Assembly: GCA_002437415.1 (NCBI GenBank)
Contig: DJPL01000069.1
Location: forward strand, 1 to 38,077
Direction: 5' to 3'
Source of the DNA: Ruminococcaceae bacterium UBA6413
Lineage (GTDB): Bacteria; Bacillota; Clostridia; Oscillospirales; Ruminococcaceae
DNA: 38,077 bases
Shown here: positions 1 through 8,136 of the stretch, one piece after another
How positions within the stretch are numbered: position 1 is the stretch's first letter
Layout of the letters: the number at the start of each line of letters is the position of its first letter
The notes under the pieces: generated by a model
The model's database searches: none
What the model was told of the DNA's origin: nothing
Seen by the model: the letters and a program-made list of their open reading frames with translations, nothing else
Position numbers and translations under genes: made by a program

Positions 1-51
1 CGAACCCGAGAAGTGCTATCCTACAAGCAGAACTATCGGTAGCCTGCTATC
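1..51 (+). repeat. Dispersed repeat family A, copy 1 (cut by window edge)
   Basis: The first 51 bases match two other places in the window (about 6102-6205 and 9092-9197). The shared core reads GAACCCGAGAAGTGCT, followed by a variable part and then TATCGG. This copy and the 9146-9197 one also share GGTAGCCTGCTATCA. The left part of the copy lies outside the window. The sequence is non-coding as far as I can see. Confidence 0.75.
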
Positions 52-110
52 AATGTTAATTACTAAAACGGTATAACAGAAACACACTAAAAACAGACTT
101 TTTCCACATA

Positions 111-163
111 CTAAAAAGTGAGCCACGCACACTATCTTTGCGCTTTGGCTCACTTTTCCTTTT
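111..163. terminator. Strong hairpin terminator, probably bidirectional
   Basis: A 12-bp perfect stem (AAAAGTGAGCCA at 114-125 with TGGCTCACTTTT at 146-157) carries an inner CGCA/TGCG pairing. It has A-rich sequence on the left and T-rich sequence on the right, so it could end transcripts in either direction. The rest of 1-320 holds only repeat copy 1, a short palindrome GGTTGTGTCACAACC at 167-181 and the promoter of the next gene. Confidence 0.75.
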
Positions 164-239
164 TCAGGTTGTGTCACAACCCCTGTAATTGCTTTTTGAC
201 AATATAAGGTGAGCATTTTGTGATATCAATGCTAAAGTC

Positions 240-268
240 TTGATTATTACGACAAATTGTGCTATACT
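240..268 (+). promoter_or_regulatory. Sigma-A promoter for the sugar transferase operon
   Basis: The -35 element TTGATT (240-245) and the -10 element TATACT (263-268) are 17 bp apart, about 50 bp upstream of the TTG start at 321. Confidence 0.7.
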
Positions 269-320
269 AAATTCGATTATAAACTACTGACAGGTGTGCA
301 GTAATTAAGGATGTGTCGTA

Positions 321-1736
321 TTGAACAGAGATAAAGAAAAATATAAACGCACCGCGCTTATAGTTGACGCGCTCGTGCTCCTTACATGGGAAACCTCCAC
401 ATTCGGCATTATATGGCTGAATTATTATAACAGTGAGATAGCAAACAGCTTTTTCAGAAAAGGAAACTGGCTTCTGTTCGGACTGTACTTTGCTATTCTT
501 TATGTATTTTCAAGAATATATAAGGGTCTTAAGATCGGCTCGCATAAAACGACGGATATAATAGTATCACAGATACTTGCAACGCTTTGTACGAACTTTA
601 TTACTTATATACAGATATGCCTTATATCGCGCTCTATGCTTGATCCGCGACCGCTTCTTGTCGGTACGCTGTATCAGGCGGTGGTGATAGCGCTGTGGGC
701 GGTTATAAGCGGAAAGATATTCCGTGCGCTGTATCCCGCTAAGAATGTGATAATGATATACGGACTGGAGCAGCCCGCAAGAATGCTTGTTGAAAAGATG
801 AGTAAGCGCCATGACAAATACAATATCACGCGTATGATGAATGTTTCCGAGGGGCTTGAGGCTATCACCTTGGAGATACCGAAATATGACGGCGTTGTAA
901 TATGCGATACTCCGAATGAAATCAGGAACGACATACTTAAATTCTGCTTCAAGACATCAATAAGGACTTATCTAGTACCGAAGATAAGCGATATTATCGT
1001 AAGAGGCGGAGATAACATGGAGCTTTTTGATACTCCGCTTATCATCTCCAAAAATTACGGACTGGGTATAGAACAGCGGTTCTTCAAGCGTTGCTTTGAT
1101 ATACTTTTGTCATCGATAGGCATAATCATAGCTTCACCGTTTATGCTGGCGACCGCAATTGCTATAAAGCTGTGCGACCACGGTCCTGTGCTGTATAAGC
1201 AGGTAAGACTTACAAAGGACGGCAGGGAGTTCAAGCTTCTCAAGTTCCGCAGTATGGTGGTAAATGCCGAAAGTGACGGCGTGGCAAGACTTGCAAGCGA
1301 CGGCGACAAGAGAGTAACGCCTGTAGGTAAGTTCATAAGAAAGGTAAGACTTGACGAACTGCCACAGCTGTTCAATATATTCAAGGGTGATATGTCGGTA
1401 GTAGGTCCAAGACCCGAGCGCCCGGAGATAAGCCGCGAGTACGAAAAGGAAATGCCGGAGTTTGCGTTCCGCCTTAAGGTAAAGGCAGGACTTACAGGCA
1501 ACGCACAGGTTGTCGGCAAGTACAACACAACGCCTTATGATAAGCTGAAGCTTGACCTTATGTATATTGAGAAATATACACTTGCCAAAGACATTCTGCT
1601 TATACTTAAAACAGTCAAGATTATCTTTATGCCCGAAGAAAGTACCGAGGGTATAAAGGAAGGATATATAACTCCCCTGCAAAAAGGAGAGAACGTGCAG
1701 AACAAGGAAGGAAATGACAATGGAAGCATTCAGTAA
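321..1736 (+). CDS. Polyprenyl-phosphate sugar-1-phosphate transferase (exopolysaccharide/glycan initiating enzyme)
   Basis: This is a 471-residue membrane enzyme of the bacterial sugar transferase family (WbaP/CpsE type). It is expected to move a sugar-1-phosphate from a nucleotide sugar to undecaprenyl phosphate, the first step of a surface polysaccharide or glycan. The N-terminal ~130 residues form several hydrophobic helices. A CoA-binding-like middle region follows. The catalytic part, from about residue 256 to 455, starts with KRCFDILLSS and contains the family hallmarks KLLKFRSM, RKVRLDELPQLFNI and GDMSVVGPRPE. The start is TTG, with AAGGA about nine bases upstream; no better ATG is near. 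The 3' end overlaps pyrB by 23 bp, so the two are co-transcribed. The sugar specificity cannot be read from sequence. No other glycan genes lie nearby, which makes its place before pyrB and proBA odd. Confidence 0.9.
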   Translation: MNRDKEKYKRTALIVDALVLLTWETSTFGIIWLNYYNSEIANSFFRKGNWLLFGLYFAILYVFSRIYKGLKIGSHKTTDIIVSQILATLCTNFITYIQICLISRSMLDPRPLLVGTLYQAVVIALWAVISGKIFRALYPAKNVIMIYGLEQPARMLVEKMSKRHDKYNITRMMNVSEGLEAITLEIPKYDGVVICDTPNEIRNDILKFCFKTSIRTYLVPKISDIIVRGGDNMELFDTPLIISKNYGLGIEQRFFKRCFDILLSSIGIIIASPFMLATAIAIKLCDHGPVLYKQVRLTKDGREFKLLKFRSMVVNAESDGVARLASDGDKRVTPVGKFIRKVRLDELPQLFNIFKGDMSVVGPRPERPEISREYEKEMPEFAFRLKVKAGLTGNAQVVGKYNTTPYDKLKLDLMYIEKYTLAKDILLILKTVKIIFMPEESTEGIKEGYITPLQKGENVQNKEGNDNGSIQ

Positions 1737-2805
1737 TCTTATTGATCTTGACGCATATTCACCCGATGAGTGGAATATGATAGTTGAGCTTGCTCGGCAA
1801 ATTCAGAAGAACCCTGCGCTCTACCGCTCAAGATGCAGCGGAAAGATAATGGCAACGTTGTTCTATGAGCCGTCTACAAGAACGCAGATGAGCTTTCAGA
1901 CGGCAATGCTCAGGCTCGGCGGTACGATAATAGGATTTGATAACCCATCAACATCATCTGTTTCCAAAGGCGAGAATATAAAGGATACGACAAAGATCGT
2001 AAGCAGCTATGCGGATATACTTGTAATGAGAAATCCGTATGAGGGAAGCGCAAAGGCGGCGGCTTTAACTGCCGACTGCCCCGTTATAAACGCCGGTGAC
2101 GGCGGACATCTGCACCCGACACAGACGCTCACTGATATGTTGACGCTCAGAAACGAAAAGGGCAGACTAGACCATCTGAAAATAGGTATTTGCGGCGATC
2201 TACGCTACGGAAGAACAGTACACTCACAGCTTAAAGCACTGTCACGCTATGAGGGCAATGAGTTTGTGCTTATATCTACCCCTGAGCTTGCTCTGCCGTC
2301 ATATATCAAGGACGTACTTAACGCAAGAGGCTGTACATATAATGAGATATATTCGCTTGACGAGGCAATAACCGAGAATTCGCTTGATATGCTGTATATG
2401 ACGAGAATACAGAAGGAGCGTTTTGCAAGCGAGGAGGAATATAACAAGCAGAAGGACGTATTCCGTCTTGATATCGAAAAAATGAAGAAAGCTCCCAAGG
2501 ATATGATAGTGATGCACCCGCTCCCCAGAGTAGACGAGATAGCGATGGACGTGGACGACGACCCGAGAGCTATGTACTTTACACAGGCAAAGAACGGAAT
2601 GTTCGTGCGTATGGCGCTTATCATATGTGTGCTTGAGGGCAGACTCGGTGCGCCGAAGCTGCTCACCGGCACTTTAAAGAACGATGTACAGTGCACCAAC
2701 CCCAAGTGTATCACAAGGACGGAGCACTATCTGCCGCACAGCTATAAGGTGCAGGGCGACATCTGCGAATGCGAATACTGTGACGAGCGTATTCTGCTCG
2801 ACTGA
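1714..2805 (+). CDS. pyrB: Aspartate carbamoyltransferase with a C-terminal PyrI-like zinc domain
   Basis: The product makes N-carbamoyl-aspartate from carbamoyl phosphate and aspartate, the committed step of pyrimidine synthesis. The catalytic chain is complete: the carbamoyl-phosphate motif STRT lies at residues 54-57, and GGHLHPTQTLTD and MHPLPR follow. It ends near residue 314. A short tail then carries four cysteines (327, 332, 353, 356; C-x4-C-x20-C-x2-C), which is the zinc-site pattern of the regulatory chain PyrI. The N-terminal nucleotide-binding domain of PyrI is absent, and no separate pyrI is seen here. The chain is 363 residues against about 310 for ordinary PyrB. Two starts are possible, ATG 1714 or ATG 1720; AGGAAGG at 1705-1711 could serve either. 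It overlaps the sugar transferase gene and is followed 17 bp later by proB. Confidence 0.93.
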   Translation: MTMEAFSNLIDLDAYSPDEWNMIVELARQIQKNPALYRSRCSGKIMATLFYEPSTRTQMSFQTAMLRLGGTIIGFDNPSTSSVSKGENIKDTTKIVSSYADILVMRNPYEGSAKAAALTADCPVINAGDGGHLHPTQTLTDMLTLRNEKGRLDHLKIGICGDLRYGRTVHSQLKALSRYEGNEFVLISTPELALPSYIKDVLNARGCTYNEIYSLDEAITENSLDMLYMTRIQKERFASEEEYNKQKDVFRLDIEKMKKAPKDMIVMHPLPRVDEIAMDVDDDPRAMYFTQAKNGMFVRMALIICVLEGRLGAPKLLTGTLKNDVQCTNPKCITRTEHYLPHSYKVQGDICECEYCDERILLD

Positions 2806-2822
2806 ATAAGAGGAAATATACG

Positions 2823-3608
2823 ATGGATTTTTCAACTAAAAAGAGAATAGTTATAAAGGTAGGCACAAGCACGCTTGCGCATAATACAGGTAACCTGAAT
2901 ATAAGACGTGTATCAAAGCTGATAGAAGTAATGTCGGATATCAAGAACTCCGGCAAGGACGTGATATTTGTTACATCGGGTGCTCAGGGCGTGGGTGCGG
3001 CTAAGGCGGGACTTCACTCCAAGCCTACCGAGATGCCGAAGAAGCAGGCTTGCGCCGCTATAGGTCAGTGCGAGCTTATGCACATATACGACCGCGAATT
3101 TGCAAACTATAACCACACGGTGGCACAGGTGCTCCTTACCCGTGACGTAATCAGCAACAAGACAAGAAAAGAGAATGTTATAAATACGTTCAACACACTT
3201 CTTGATATGGGAATTGTTCCGATAATCAACGCTAACGATACGGTTTCGATACAGGAGCTAGACTTTGACGAGAATGATACGCTGTCGGCGATCGTTGCGG
3301 CGCTTTGTGATGCGGATCTGCTGATAATACTCACAGACGTTGACGGACTGTATGACAAGAACCCGAAGCTCCCCGGCGCAAAGCTCATCCCTGAGGTAAA
3401 GCAGATAACGAGTGAGATGATAAGCTCGGCAAAGGACAAGGGCAGTGAGTTTGCAAGCGGAGGAATGATAACAAAGCTTGAAGCGGCTACTATCGCAAAG
3501 GAACACGGCATACCTACCGTAATAATCAACGGTCAGCGCCCGGAAATTCTTTACGATCTGTTTGAAAATAAGGCTGTCTGCACGGTGTTTATGGCAGATG
3601 AGGACTGA
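2823..3608 (+). CDS. proB: Glutamate 5-kinase (short form without PUA domain)
   Basis: This enzyme phosphorylates glutamate to gamma-glutamyl phosphate, the first step of proline synthesis in the cytosol. The 261 residues form one amino acid kinase domain. KRIVIKVGTSTL at the N-terminus, VTSGAQGVGAAKAGL and the nucleotide-site region ILTDVDGLYDKNP are all present, as is GSEFASGGMITKLEAA. The C-terminal PUA domain of E. coli ProB (367 residues) is missing, as in many Firmicutes. AGAGGAAA lies just upstream of the ATG. proA begins ten bases after the stop, and the two products act in sequence, so this is an operon pair. Feedback inhibition by proline is usual for the family but cannot be judged here. 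Confidence 0.95.
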   Translation: MDFSTKKRIVIKVGTSTLAHNTGNLNIRRVSKLIEVMSDIKNSGKDVIFVTSGAQGVGAAKAGLHSKPTEMPKKQACAAIGQCELMHIYDREFANYNHTVAQVLLTRDVISNKTRKENVINTFNTLLDMGIVPIINANDTVSIQELDFDENDTLSAIVAALCDADLLIILTDVDGLYDKNPKLPGAKLIPEVKQITSEMISSAKDKGSEFASGGMITKLEAATIAKEHGIPTVIINGQRPEILYDLFENKAVCTVFMADED

Positions 3609-3618
3609 AAGGATAAAT

Positions 3619-4863
3619 ATGAGCTACATAGATGAACTCGGAATAAAGGCGAAGGCGGCGGCAAAGCAGTCCGCAATATTGCCGCAGTCGCTGAAGAACG
3701 ATATCCTCGGCACTATTGCCGAGATGCTTGAGGGCGGCAGGGAAGAGATAAAAAAAGCAAACGAGCTTGATATAGCCGCGGCGCATGAAAGCAATATGGC
3801 GGCGGCAATGGTAGACCGCCTTACTCTTACCGATGCAAGAATCGACGGTATGGCTGAGGGTGTAAGACAGGTTGCGGCTTTGCCCGACCCTGTAGGAAAA
3901 ATCCTCGGCGGTAACACATTGCCGAACGGACTTACCGTAATCAAGAAATCCGTACCGCTCGGAGTTATCGGAATAATATTCGAGTCACGACCCAATGTTA
4001 CGGTAGATGCGGGCTGTCTGTGCCTTAAGGCGGGCAATACTGTAATACTGCGCGGAGGAAGTGACGCGATAAATTCAAATAAGTGCCTTGTTGGCATTAT
4101 GAGAGCGGCGGCTGAAAAGCACGGTGTTGATCCCAATATCGTACAGCTTGTTGAGGATACGTCAAGAGATACCGCGACCGAGCTTATGAAAGCAAACGAA
4201 TATGTTGACGTGCTTATCCCGAGAGGCGGCGGAGGGCTTATAAACGCTGTTATAAAGAATGCAACAGTTCCTGTAATACAGACAGGCGAAGGCAACTGCC
4301 ACGTTTATGTTGACCGCTTTGCAGATATCGATATGGCGGTGGATATAGTCGATAACGCTAAGACGCAGCGCCCGTCGGTATGCAACGCCATCGAAAATGT
4401 GCTTGTTCACAAGAACATAGCCGAGGGCTTTTTAAAGAAGCTTGCCGAAAGATGGAACGGTAAGGTCGCATTTGTCGGAGATGAAGCGAGCAGTGCATAT
4501 ATTACGCTTGAAAAGATTGCGGGCGATGAGGACTATCGTAAGGAATTTCTTGATTTGAAAATTGCCGTAAAGATAGTTGATGATATAGACGAAGCTATAG
4601 CGCATATCAACCGCTTCGGTACAGGTCACAGCGAGTGCATAGTTACCGAGTATCTGAGAAATGCGGAGAAGTTCCAGCGTGAAATAGACGCGGCGGCTGT
4701 ATATGTGAATGCAAGCACGCGCTTCACGGACGGCTTTGAGTTCGGGCTCGGTGCCGAAATAGGAATATCAACGCAGAAGCTTCATGTAAGAGGTCCTATG
4801 GGGCTGGAAGCACTGACAACGTTCAAGTATCTGGTAAACGGTAACGGTCAGGTAAGAGGCTAG
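3619..4863 (+). CDS. proA: Gamma-glutamyl phosphate reductase
   Basis: ProA uses NADPH to reduce gamma-glutamyl phosphate to glutamate-5-semialdehyde, the second step of proline synthesis. The 414 residues match the usual family length. KSVPLGVIGIIFESRPNVTVDAGCLCLKAGNTVILRGG and the active-cysteine region QRPSVCNAIENVLVH are recognisable, as is the C-terminal GAEIGISTQKLHVRGPMGLEALTTFK. The reading frame stays open upstream to 3562, inside proB. I prefer ATG 3619 because GAAAGGA lies at 3607-3613 with good spacing and the protein then starts MSYIDELG, as in relatives. It follows proB by ten bases. A gene for ProC, the last step, is not in the window. Confidence 0.95.
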   Translation: MSYIDELGIKAKAAAKQSAILPQSLKNDILGTIAEMLEGGREEIKKANELDIAAAHESNMAAAMVDRLTLTDARIDGMAEGVRQVAALPDPVGKILGGNTLPNGLTVIKKSVPLGVIGIIFESRPNVTVDAGCLCLKAGNTVILRGGSDAINSNKCLVGIMRAAAEKHGVDPNIVQLVEDTSRDTATELMKANEYVDVLIPRGGGGLINAVIKNATVPVIQTGEGNCHVYVDRFADIDMAVDIVDNAKTQRPSVCNAIENVLVHKNIAEGFLKKLAERWNGKVAFVGDEASSAYITLEKIAGDEDYRKEFLDLKIAVKIVDDIDEAIAHINRFGTGHSECIVTEYLRNAEKFQREIDAAAVYVNASTRFTDGFEFGLGAEIGISTQKLHVRGPMGLEALTTFKYLVNGNGQVRG

Positions 4864-4878
4864 GAGGAACGCTTATAA

Positions 4879-5694
4879 ATGGCAAAAAAGAGGAATAAGA
4901 ATAAAAATCGTATTGAGGCGGACAGCGAGAACAAGGTGCTCCACGGCATTGCAGGTTCGCTTGAAGAAGCTTTTTCGGAAGATGTCAGCGAAATAGAACA
5001 GGACGAGGTAATTGTCGTTGATGTGCCTGAGCGTAAGCATAAGGGCGTTGCCAAGAGGGTCGCTTACTTCGTAGTCGGACTGCTGGTTATCGTGTTTGCG
5101 GTAGTCGGTGTTGTCAATACCGTAATAGCGGCAAGCGGTGCTATAAACCGTATCGCCGATCAGACCGACCTTAAGGAAGAGTTCGCACTCTATCTTTATC
5201 CGATAGTTGCGACCGACCCGCCGAGCTTTGAAGATGCTTCAACGCTTACACAGTCAACAATAATCAAGGCGGCTGTATCAAGGATACTGCTCACGGGTGA
5301 TACCTCGAACTATGAAACGGATACCGGCGTAATGTATATCCCTGAGTTTGATGTTGAAACAGCGGCAAAAAATATATTCGGAAGCAGCATTGAGGTAACA
5401 CATCAGACTGTAGGACACGTTCAGGACCTTGCAACGTATAATTCCGAGAAGAAGGTTTATATTGTAGCAGATACAAATCGTGTGCCTAACTACTATCCTC
5501 AGGTTTCAAAGATCGAAAATGTCGGTGAAACATACACGCTGACGGTTGACTATTACCCGCCTACGGTTTCTATCCCCGGACTTGTGACCGAGCACATTTC
5601 GAGCAAGTCTATGACATATGTTATCACAAAGAGCGGCGATAAGAAAACTATCACCTCTATCGCACTTGATAAGGTAGCGAGGGAAGACGGTTAA
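4879..5694 (+). CDS. Unknown single-pass membrane protein
   Basis: I do not recognise this 271-residue protein. It begins with a Lys/Arg/Asn-rich stretch (MAKKRNKNKNR) and an acidic segment. One strong hydrophobic helix follows at about residues 58-80 (YFVVGLLVIVFAVVGVVNTVI). The remaining ~190 residues have no hydrophobic segment and probably lie outside the membrane, given the positive charges before the helix. They are rich in Thr, Ser and Val. There are no cysteines and no known catalytic motif. TAGGAGG overlaps the proA stop codon and lies 11 bases from the ATG, so it is translated from the same message as proBA. It is probably the last gene of the operon. A role in the cell envelope is only a guess. 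Confidence 0.75.
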   Translation: MAKKRNKNKNRIEADSENKVLHGIAGSLEEAFSEDVSEIEQDEVIVVDVPERKHKGVAKRVAYFVVGLLVIVFAVVGVVNTVIAASGAINRIADQTDLKEEFALYLYPIVATDPPSFEDASTLTQSTIIKAAVSRILLTGDTSNYETDTGVMYIPEFDVETAAKNIFGSSIEVTHQTVGHVQDLATYNSEKKVYIVADTNRVPNYYPQVSKIENVGETYTLTVDYYPPTVSIPGLVTEHISSKSMTYVITKSGDKKTITSIALDKVAREDG

Positions 5695-6101
5695 GCAGGA
5701 TATCGGTTTGCGCTTTTATCCGGCAGTTTTTGAATTACGGTAATCATCGCTTAAAACAGTTTTCGTGTTGATAAGACGTTAATAATTTCGTGAGTGTATC
5801 AATGCAACTGCATTATCACCGAAACTTCCAAAAAACGTACTATCCTGAGATATCTGTACAGTCCCCCGGGTCGAACAGAGCGGAGCGTCCCGCTTATTGC
5901 GGCTTTTTAAACGCAATCGTTTGTGTGTCTTATCGCCAACACCCCTTTATGGCAGAAGAGGAGAGAGGTCAGGAAAGTGGGATGCACGTCTGAGCATTGC
6001 AAAAGCAATGCTCCCGCTCCTCTCGTCGCTCAAGAGGAATTACTGATTCGGGAGAAAACCTAAGGGGAGAGGGGAAAGCGCCTTTGGAGCGCCTTCCTCT
6101 C
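5695..6101. other. Gene-free stretch with a chain of hairpins
   Basis: No convincing gene lies here; a 67-codon open frame at 5790-5993 has no ribosome site or recognisable protein. Several inverted repeats do stand out. CCGC-TTATT-GCGG is followed by CTTTTT near 5890-5911, a weak terminator. GAGCATTGC (5992-6000), a loop AAAA and GCAATGCTC (6005-6013) form a perfect 9-bp stem. CCTCT/AGAGG follows at 6019-6037. The next hairpin (6062-6108) is listed separately. Confidence 0.6.
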
Positions 6102-6108
6102 TTCCCTT
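6062..6108. repeat. Long inverted repeat (20-bp arms)
   Basis: The arm 6062-6081 (purine-rich, ending GCGC) pairs with 6089-6108 (starting GCGC, pyrimidine-rich). There is one mismatch and two G-U pairs around a 7-base loop, CTTTGGA. No T-tract follows, so it is not a classical terminator. It abuts repeat family A, copy 2. Confidence 0.75.
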
Positions 6109-6205
6109 GGGTTGTCTCCCTCGTTCATAGCAGCAACGTTATCGCATAGAATAGTGAACCCGAGAAGTGCTGTCCGACAAAAGGCAGTATCGGGAGCTGA
6201 GCAAC
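6102..6205 (+). repeat. Dispersed repeat family A, copy 2
   Basis: This copy aligns with 9092-9197 over about 100 bases. Shared blocks include TCTCCCT, ATAGCAG, TATCGCA, AGAATAG and GAACCCGAGAAGTGCT. The core GAACCCGAGAAGTGCT also occurs at 2-17. It lies about 140 bp upstream of the symporter promoter. Confidence 0.75.
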
Positions 6206-6346
6206 CGTAATATAATTACAACTGTATAATAGAAGCTCAGTATGGAATGTCACTTTTGGCAATTCAATCAAGATGTAATCTTGCATAATTTTCTCCACCC
6301 CCTTTTGTGACAAATAACGATTATTCAAAACCCTCCTGTCATTTGC

Positions 6347-6375
6347 TTGACAAAGAGGGTTTTTCCGTATATAAT
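6347..6375 (+). promoter_or_regulatory. Perfect sigma-A promoter for the symporter
   Basis: TTGACA (6347-6352) and TATAAT (6370-6375) are separated by 17 bp. The -35 element lies inside the loop of a hairpin with arms AAACCCTC and GAGGGTTT (about 6328-6363), which may end incoming transcription. Confidence 0.9.
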
Positions 6376-6383
6376 CAATTTAG

Positions 6384-6427
6384 CCGTTTAAAGCAACGTA
6401 ACTTGAAAGCGATAACACTTTAAACGG
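6384..6427 (+). promoter_or_regulatory. Perfect inverted repeat in the symporter leader
   Basis: CCGTTTAAAG (6384-6393) and CTTTAAACGG (6418-6427) are exact 10-bp inverted arms around a 24-base spacer. They lie directly after the predicted start of transcription (about 6382). This could be a repressor site or an RNA hairpin in the leader. Confidence 0.6.
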
Positions 6428-6464
6428 TCATAATTATTTATTTTTATTTGTAAGGGGACAGAAA

Positions 6465-8015
6465 ATGATATTAGCAATACTCATACTGTACATTCTGTCG
6501 GTAGTCGGAATAGGCATATACTGCCGTAAAAAGACTTCCACAGTCAATGACTTTGTACTCGGCGGCAGAAGTGTCGGACCGTGGTTCACGGCTTTTGCGT
6601 ACGGTACATCTTATTTCTCAGCCGTTATCTTTGTCGGCTATGCGGGCAAGTTCGGCTGGAACTTCGGACTTGCGTCAACCTGGATAGGTATCGGAAACGC
6701 GATACTCGGCTCGCTCCTGCCGTGGCTTATTTTAGGCAGAAGGACAAGAGTAATGTCAAAGCACCTTGAATCCGCTACAATGCCCGAGTTCTTTGGCAAG
6801 CGCTTCAACAGCAAGGCTATGAAGATCATCTCGGCGATCATAGTGTTCGTATTTCTTATCCCTTATACCGCAAGCGTTTACAACGGACTGTCAAGACTGT
6901 TCGGTATGGCGTTCAACATTGATTATTCATTCTGTGTTATCGGTATGGCAGTGATCACCGCCGTATACGTTATTGTTGGCGGTTATAAGGCGACTGCGCT
7001 TAACGACTTCGTGCAGGGCATTATAATGCTTATAGGTATTGTTGCGGTAATAGCGGCTACTCTTGCGTCAAAGGGCGGCTTCAGCGAGGCGGTAAGTCAG
7101 CTGTCACACATCAGCACGGAGGGTACTGCGTCGCCCGACCTGAACGGCGGGTTCGTTTCGTTCTTCGGACCCGACCCGATAAACCTGTTCGGCGTAATTA
7201 TACTTACATCACTTGGTACATGGGGACTTCCTCAGATGGTACATAAGTTCTACACGATAAAGGATGAACGTTCTATCAGAACAGGTACGATAGTATCAAC
7301 GATCTTTGCACTTGTAGTTGCAGGCGGAAGCTACTTCCTCGGCGGTTTCGGAAGAATATTCGTATCCGACGAAGAGTTTGCACAGATAGGCTCGGACGGA
7401 ATTATCCCAAAGATGCTCGAATCTCTTCCTGAAATACTTATCGGCATAGTTGTTATCCTTGTACTTTCCGCATCTATGTCAACGCTTTCATCGCTTGTAC
7501 TTACATCAAGCTCAACACTGACGCTTGACCTTATAAATCCGCTTTGCAAGAACAAGCTCGATGAAAAGAAGTCGCTTATAGTAATGCGTGCATTTATAGC
7601 GGTTTTCCTTGCAGTATCGGTTATAATCGCTCTCAACAAGAATGTTTTTATCTCCGACCTTATGGGTTATTCGTGGGGTGCGCTTGCAGGTGCATTCTTA
7701 GCACCGTTCATGTACGGACTTTTCTGGAAGGGCGTTACCAAGATAAGCGTGTATGTAAGCTTTGCTGTAGGCGTTATCGGCACTGTACTGCACATGATAA
7801 TCAAGCCTACAGGAACTATACTCGGTTTCAATATTGCATCTCCCGTAAACTTCGGTATGTTCCTTATGGTTGCAGGACTTGTACTTGTTCCGCTTGTAAG
7901 CCTTGTTACACCTAAGATGAAAAAGCTTGAGCTTGACGAGATATTCGCCTGCTACAAACAGAAGGCTGAGGTAGAGGTCACAGAGGCTATACCCGATGCA
8001 GATAAGCTGAAATAA
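6465..8015 (+). CDS. Sodium:solute symporter (SSS family)
   Basis: This 516-residue membrane carrier belongs to the SSS family (PutP/PanF/SGLT fold), which uses a sodium gradient to import a small solute. About 13 hydrophobic segments span the chain. Family features near the N-terminus are NDFVLGGRSVGPWFTAFAYGTSYFSAVIFVGYAGKFGWNFG, followed by TMPEFFGKRF and VIVGGYKATALNDFVQGIIM. The region SASMSTLSSLVLTSSSTLTLDL resembles the family's sodium-site helix. The ~50 residues after the last helix are charged and cytoplasmic. Sequence alone does not tell the substrate; proline, pantothenate, sugar or an organic acid are all possible. It has its own perfect promoter, a TAAGGGGA ribosome site and a downstream terminator, so it is a single-gene unit. 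Confidence 0.9.
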   Translation: MILAILILYILSVVGIGIYCRKKTSTVNDFVLGGRSVGPWFTAFAYGTSYFSAVIFVGYAGKFGWNFGLASTWIGIGNAILGSLLPWLILGRRTRVMSKHLESATMPEFFGKRFNSKAMKIISAIIVFVFLIPYTASVYNGLSRLFGMAFNIDYSFCVIGMAVITAVYVIVGGYKATALNDFVQGIIMLIGIVAVIAATLASKGGFSEAVSQLSHISTEGTASPDLNGGFVSFFGPDPINLFGVIILTSLGTWGLPQMVHKFYTIKDERSIRTGTIVSTIFALVVAGGSYFLGGFGRIFVSDEEFAQIGSDGIIPKMLESLPEILIGIVVILVLSASMSTLSSLVLTSSSTLTLDLINPLCKNKLDEKKSLIVMRAFIAVFLAVSVIIALNKNVFISDLMGYSWGALAGAFLAPFMYGLFWKGVTKISVYVSFAVGVIGTVLHMIIKPTGTILGFNIASPVNFGMFLMVAGLVLVPLVSLVTPKMKKLELDEIFACYKQKAEVEVTEAIPDADKLK

Positions 8016-8031
8016 TCACGGCAAATAGCAG

Positions 8032-8064
8032 TCACCGCAGTGGAAACGCTACGGTGTTTTTGCG
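8032..8064 (+). terminator. Terminator after the symporter
   Basis: CACCGCAG and CTACGGTG pair with one mismatch around TGGAAACG and are followed by TTTTTGCG. Confidence 0.7.
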
Positions 8065-8136
8065 TTTACGGTTGAACTGTTGCGGCAGTTATGGTAAAAT
8101 GTAAGTATAAAATCGCAAAAATCAGAGGTGCAAATT

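Noticed and set aside
5790..5993. Open frame of 67 codons in the gene-free stretch
   Set aside because: No ribosome site, unlikely protein composition and it crosses hairpins; treated as non-coding.
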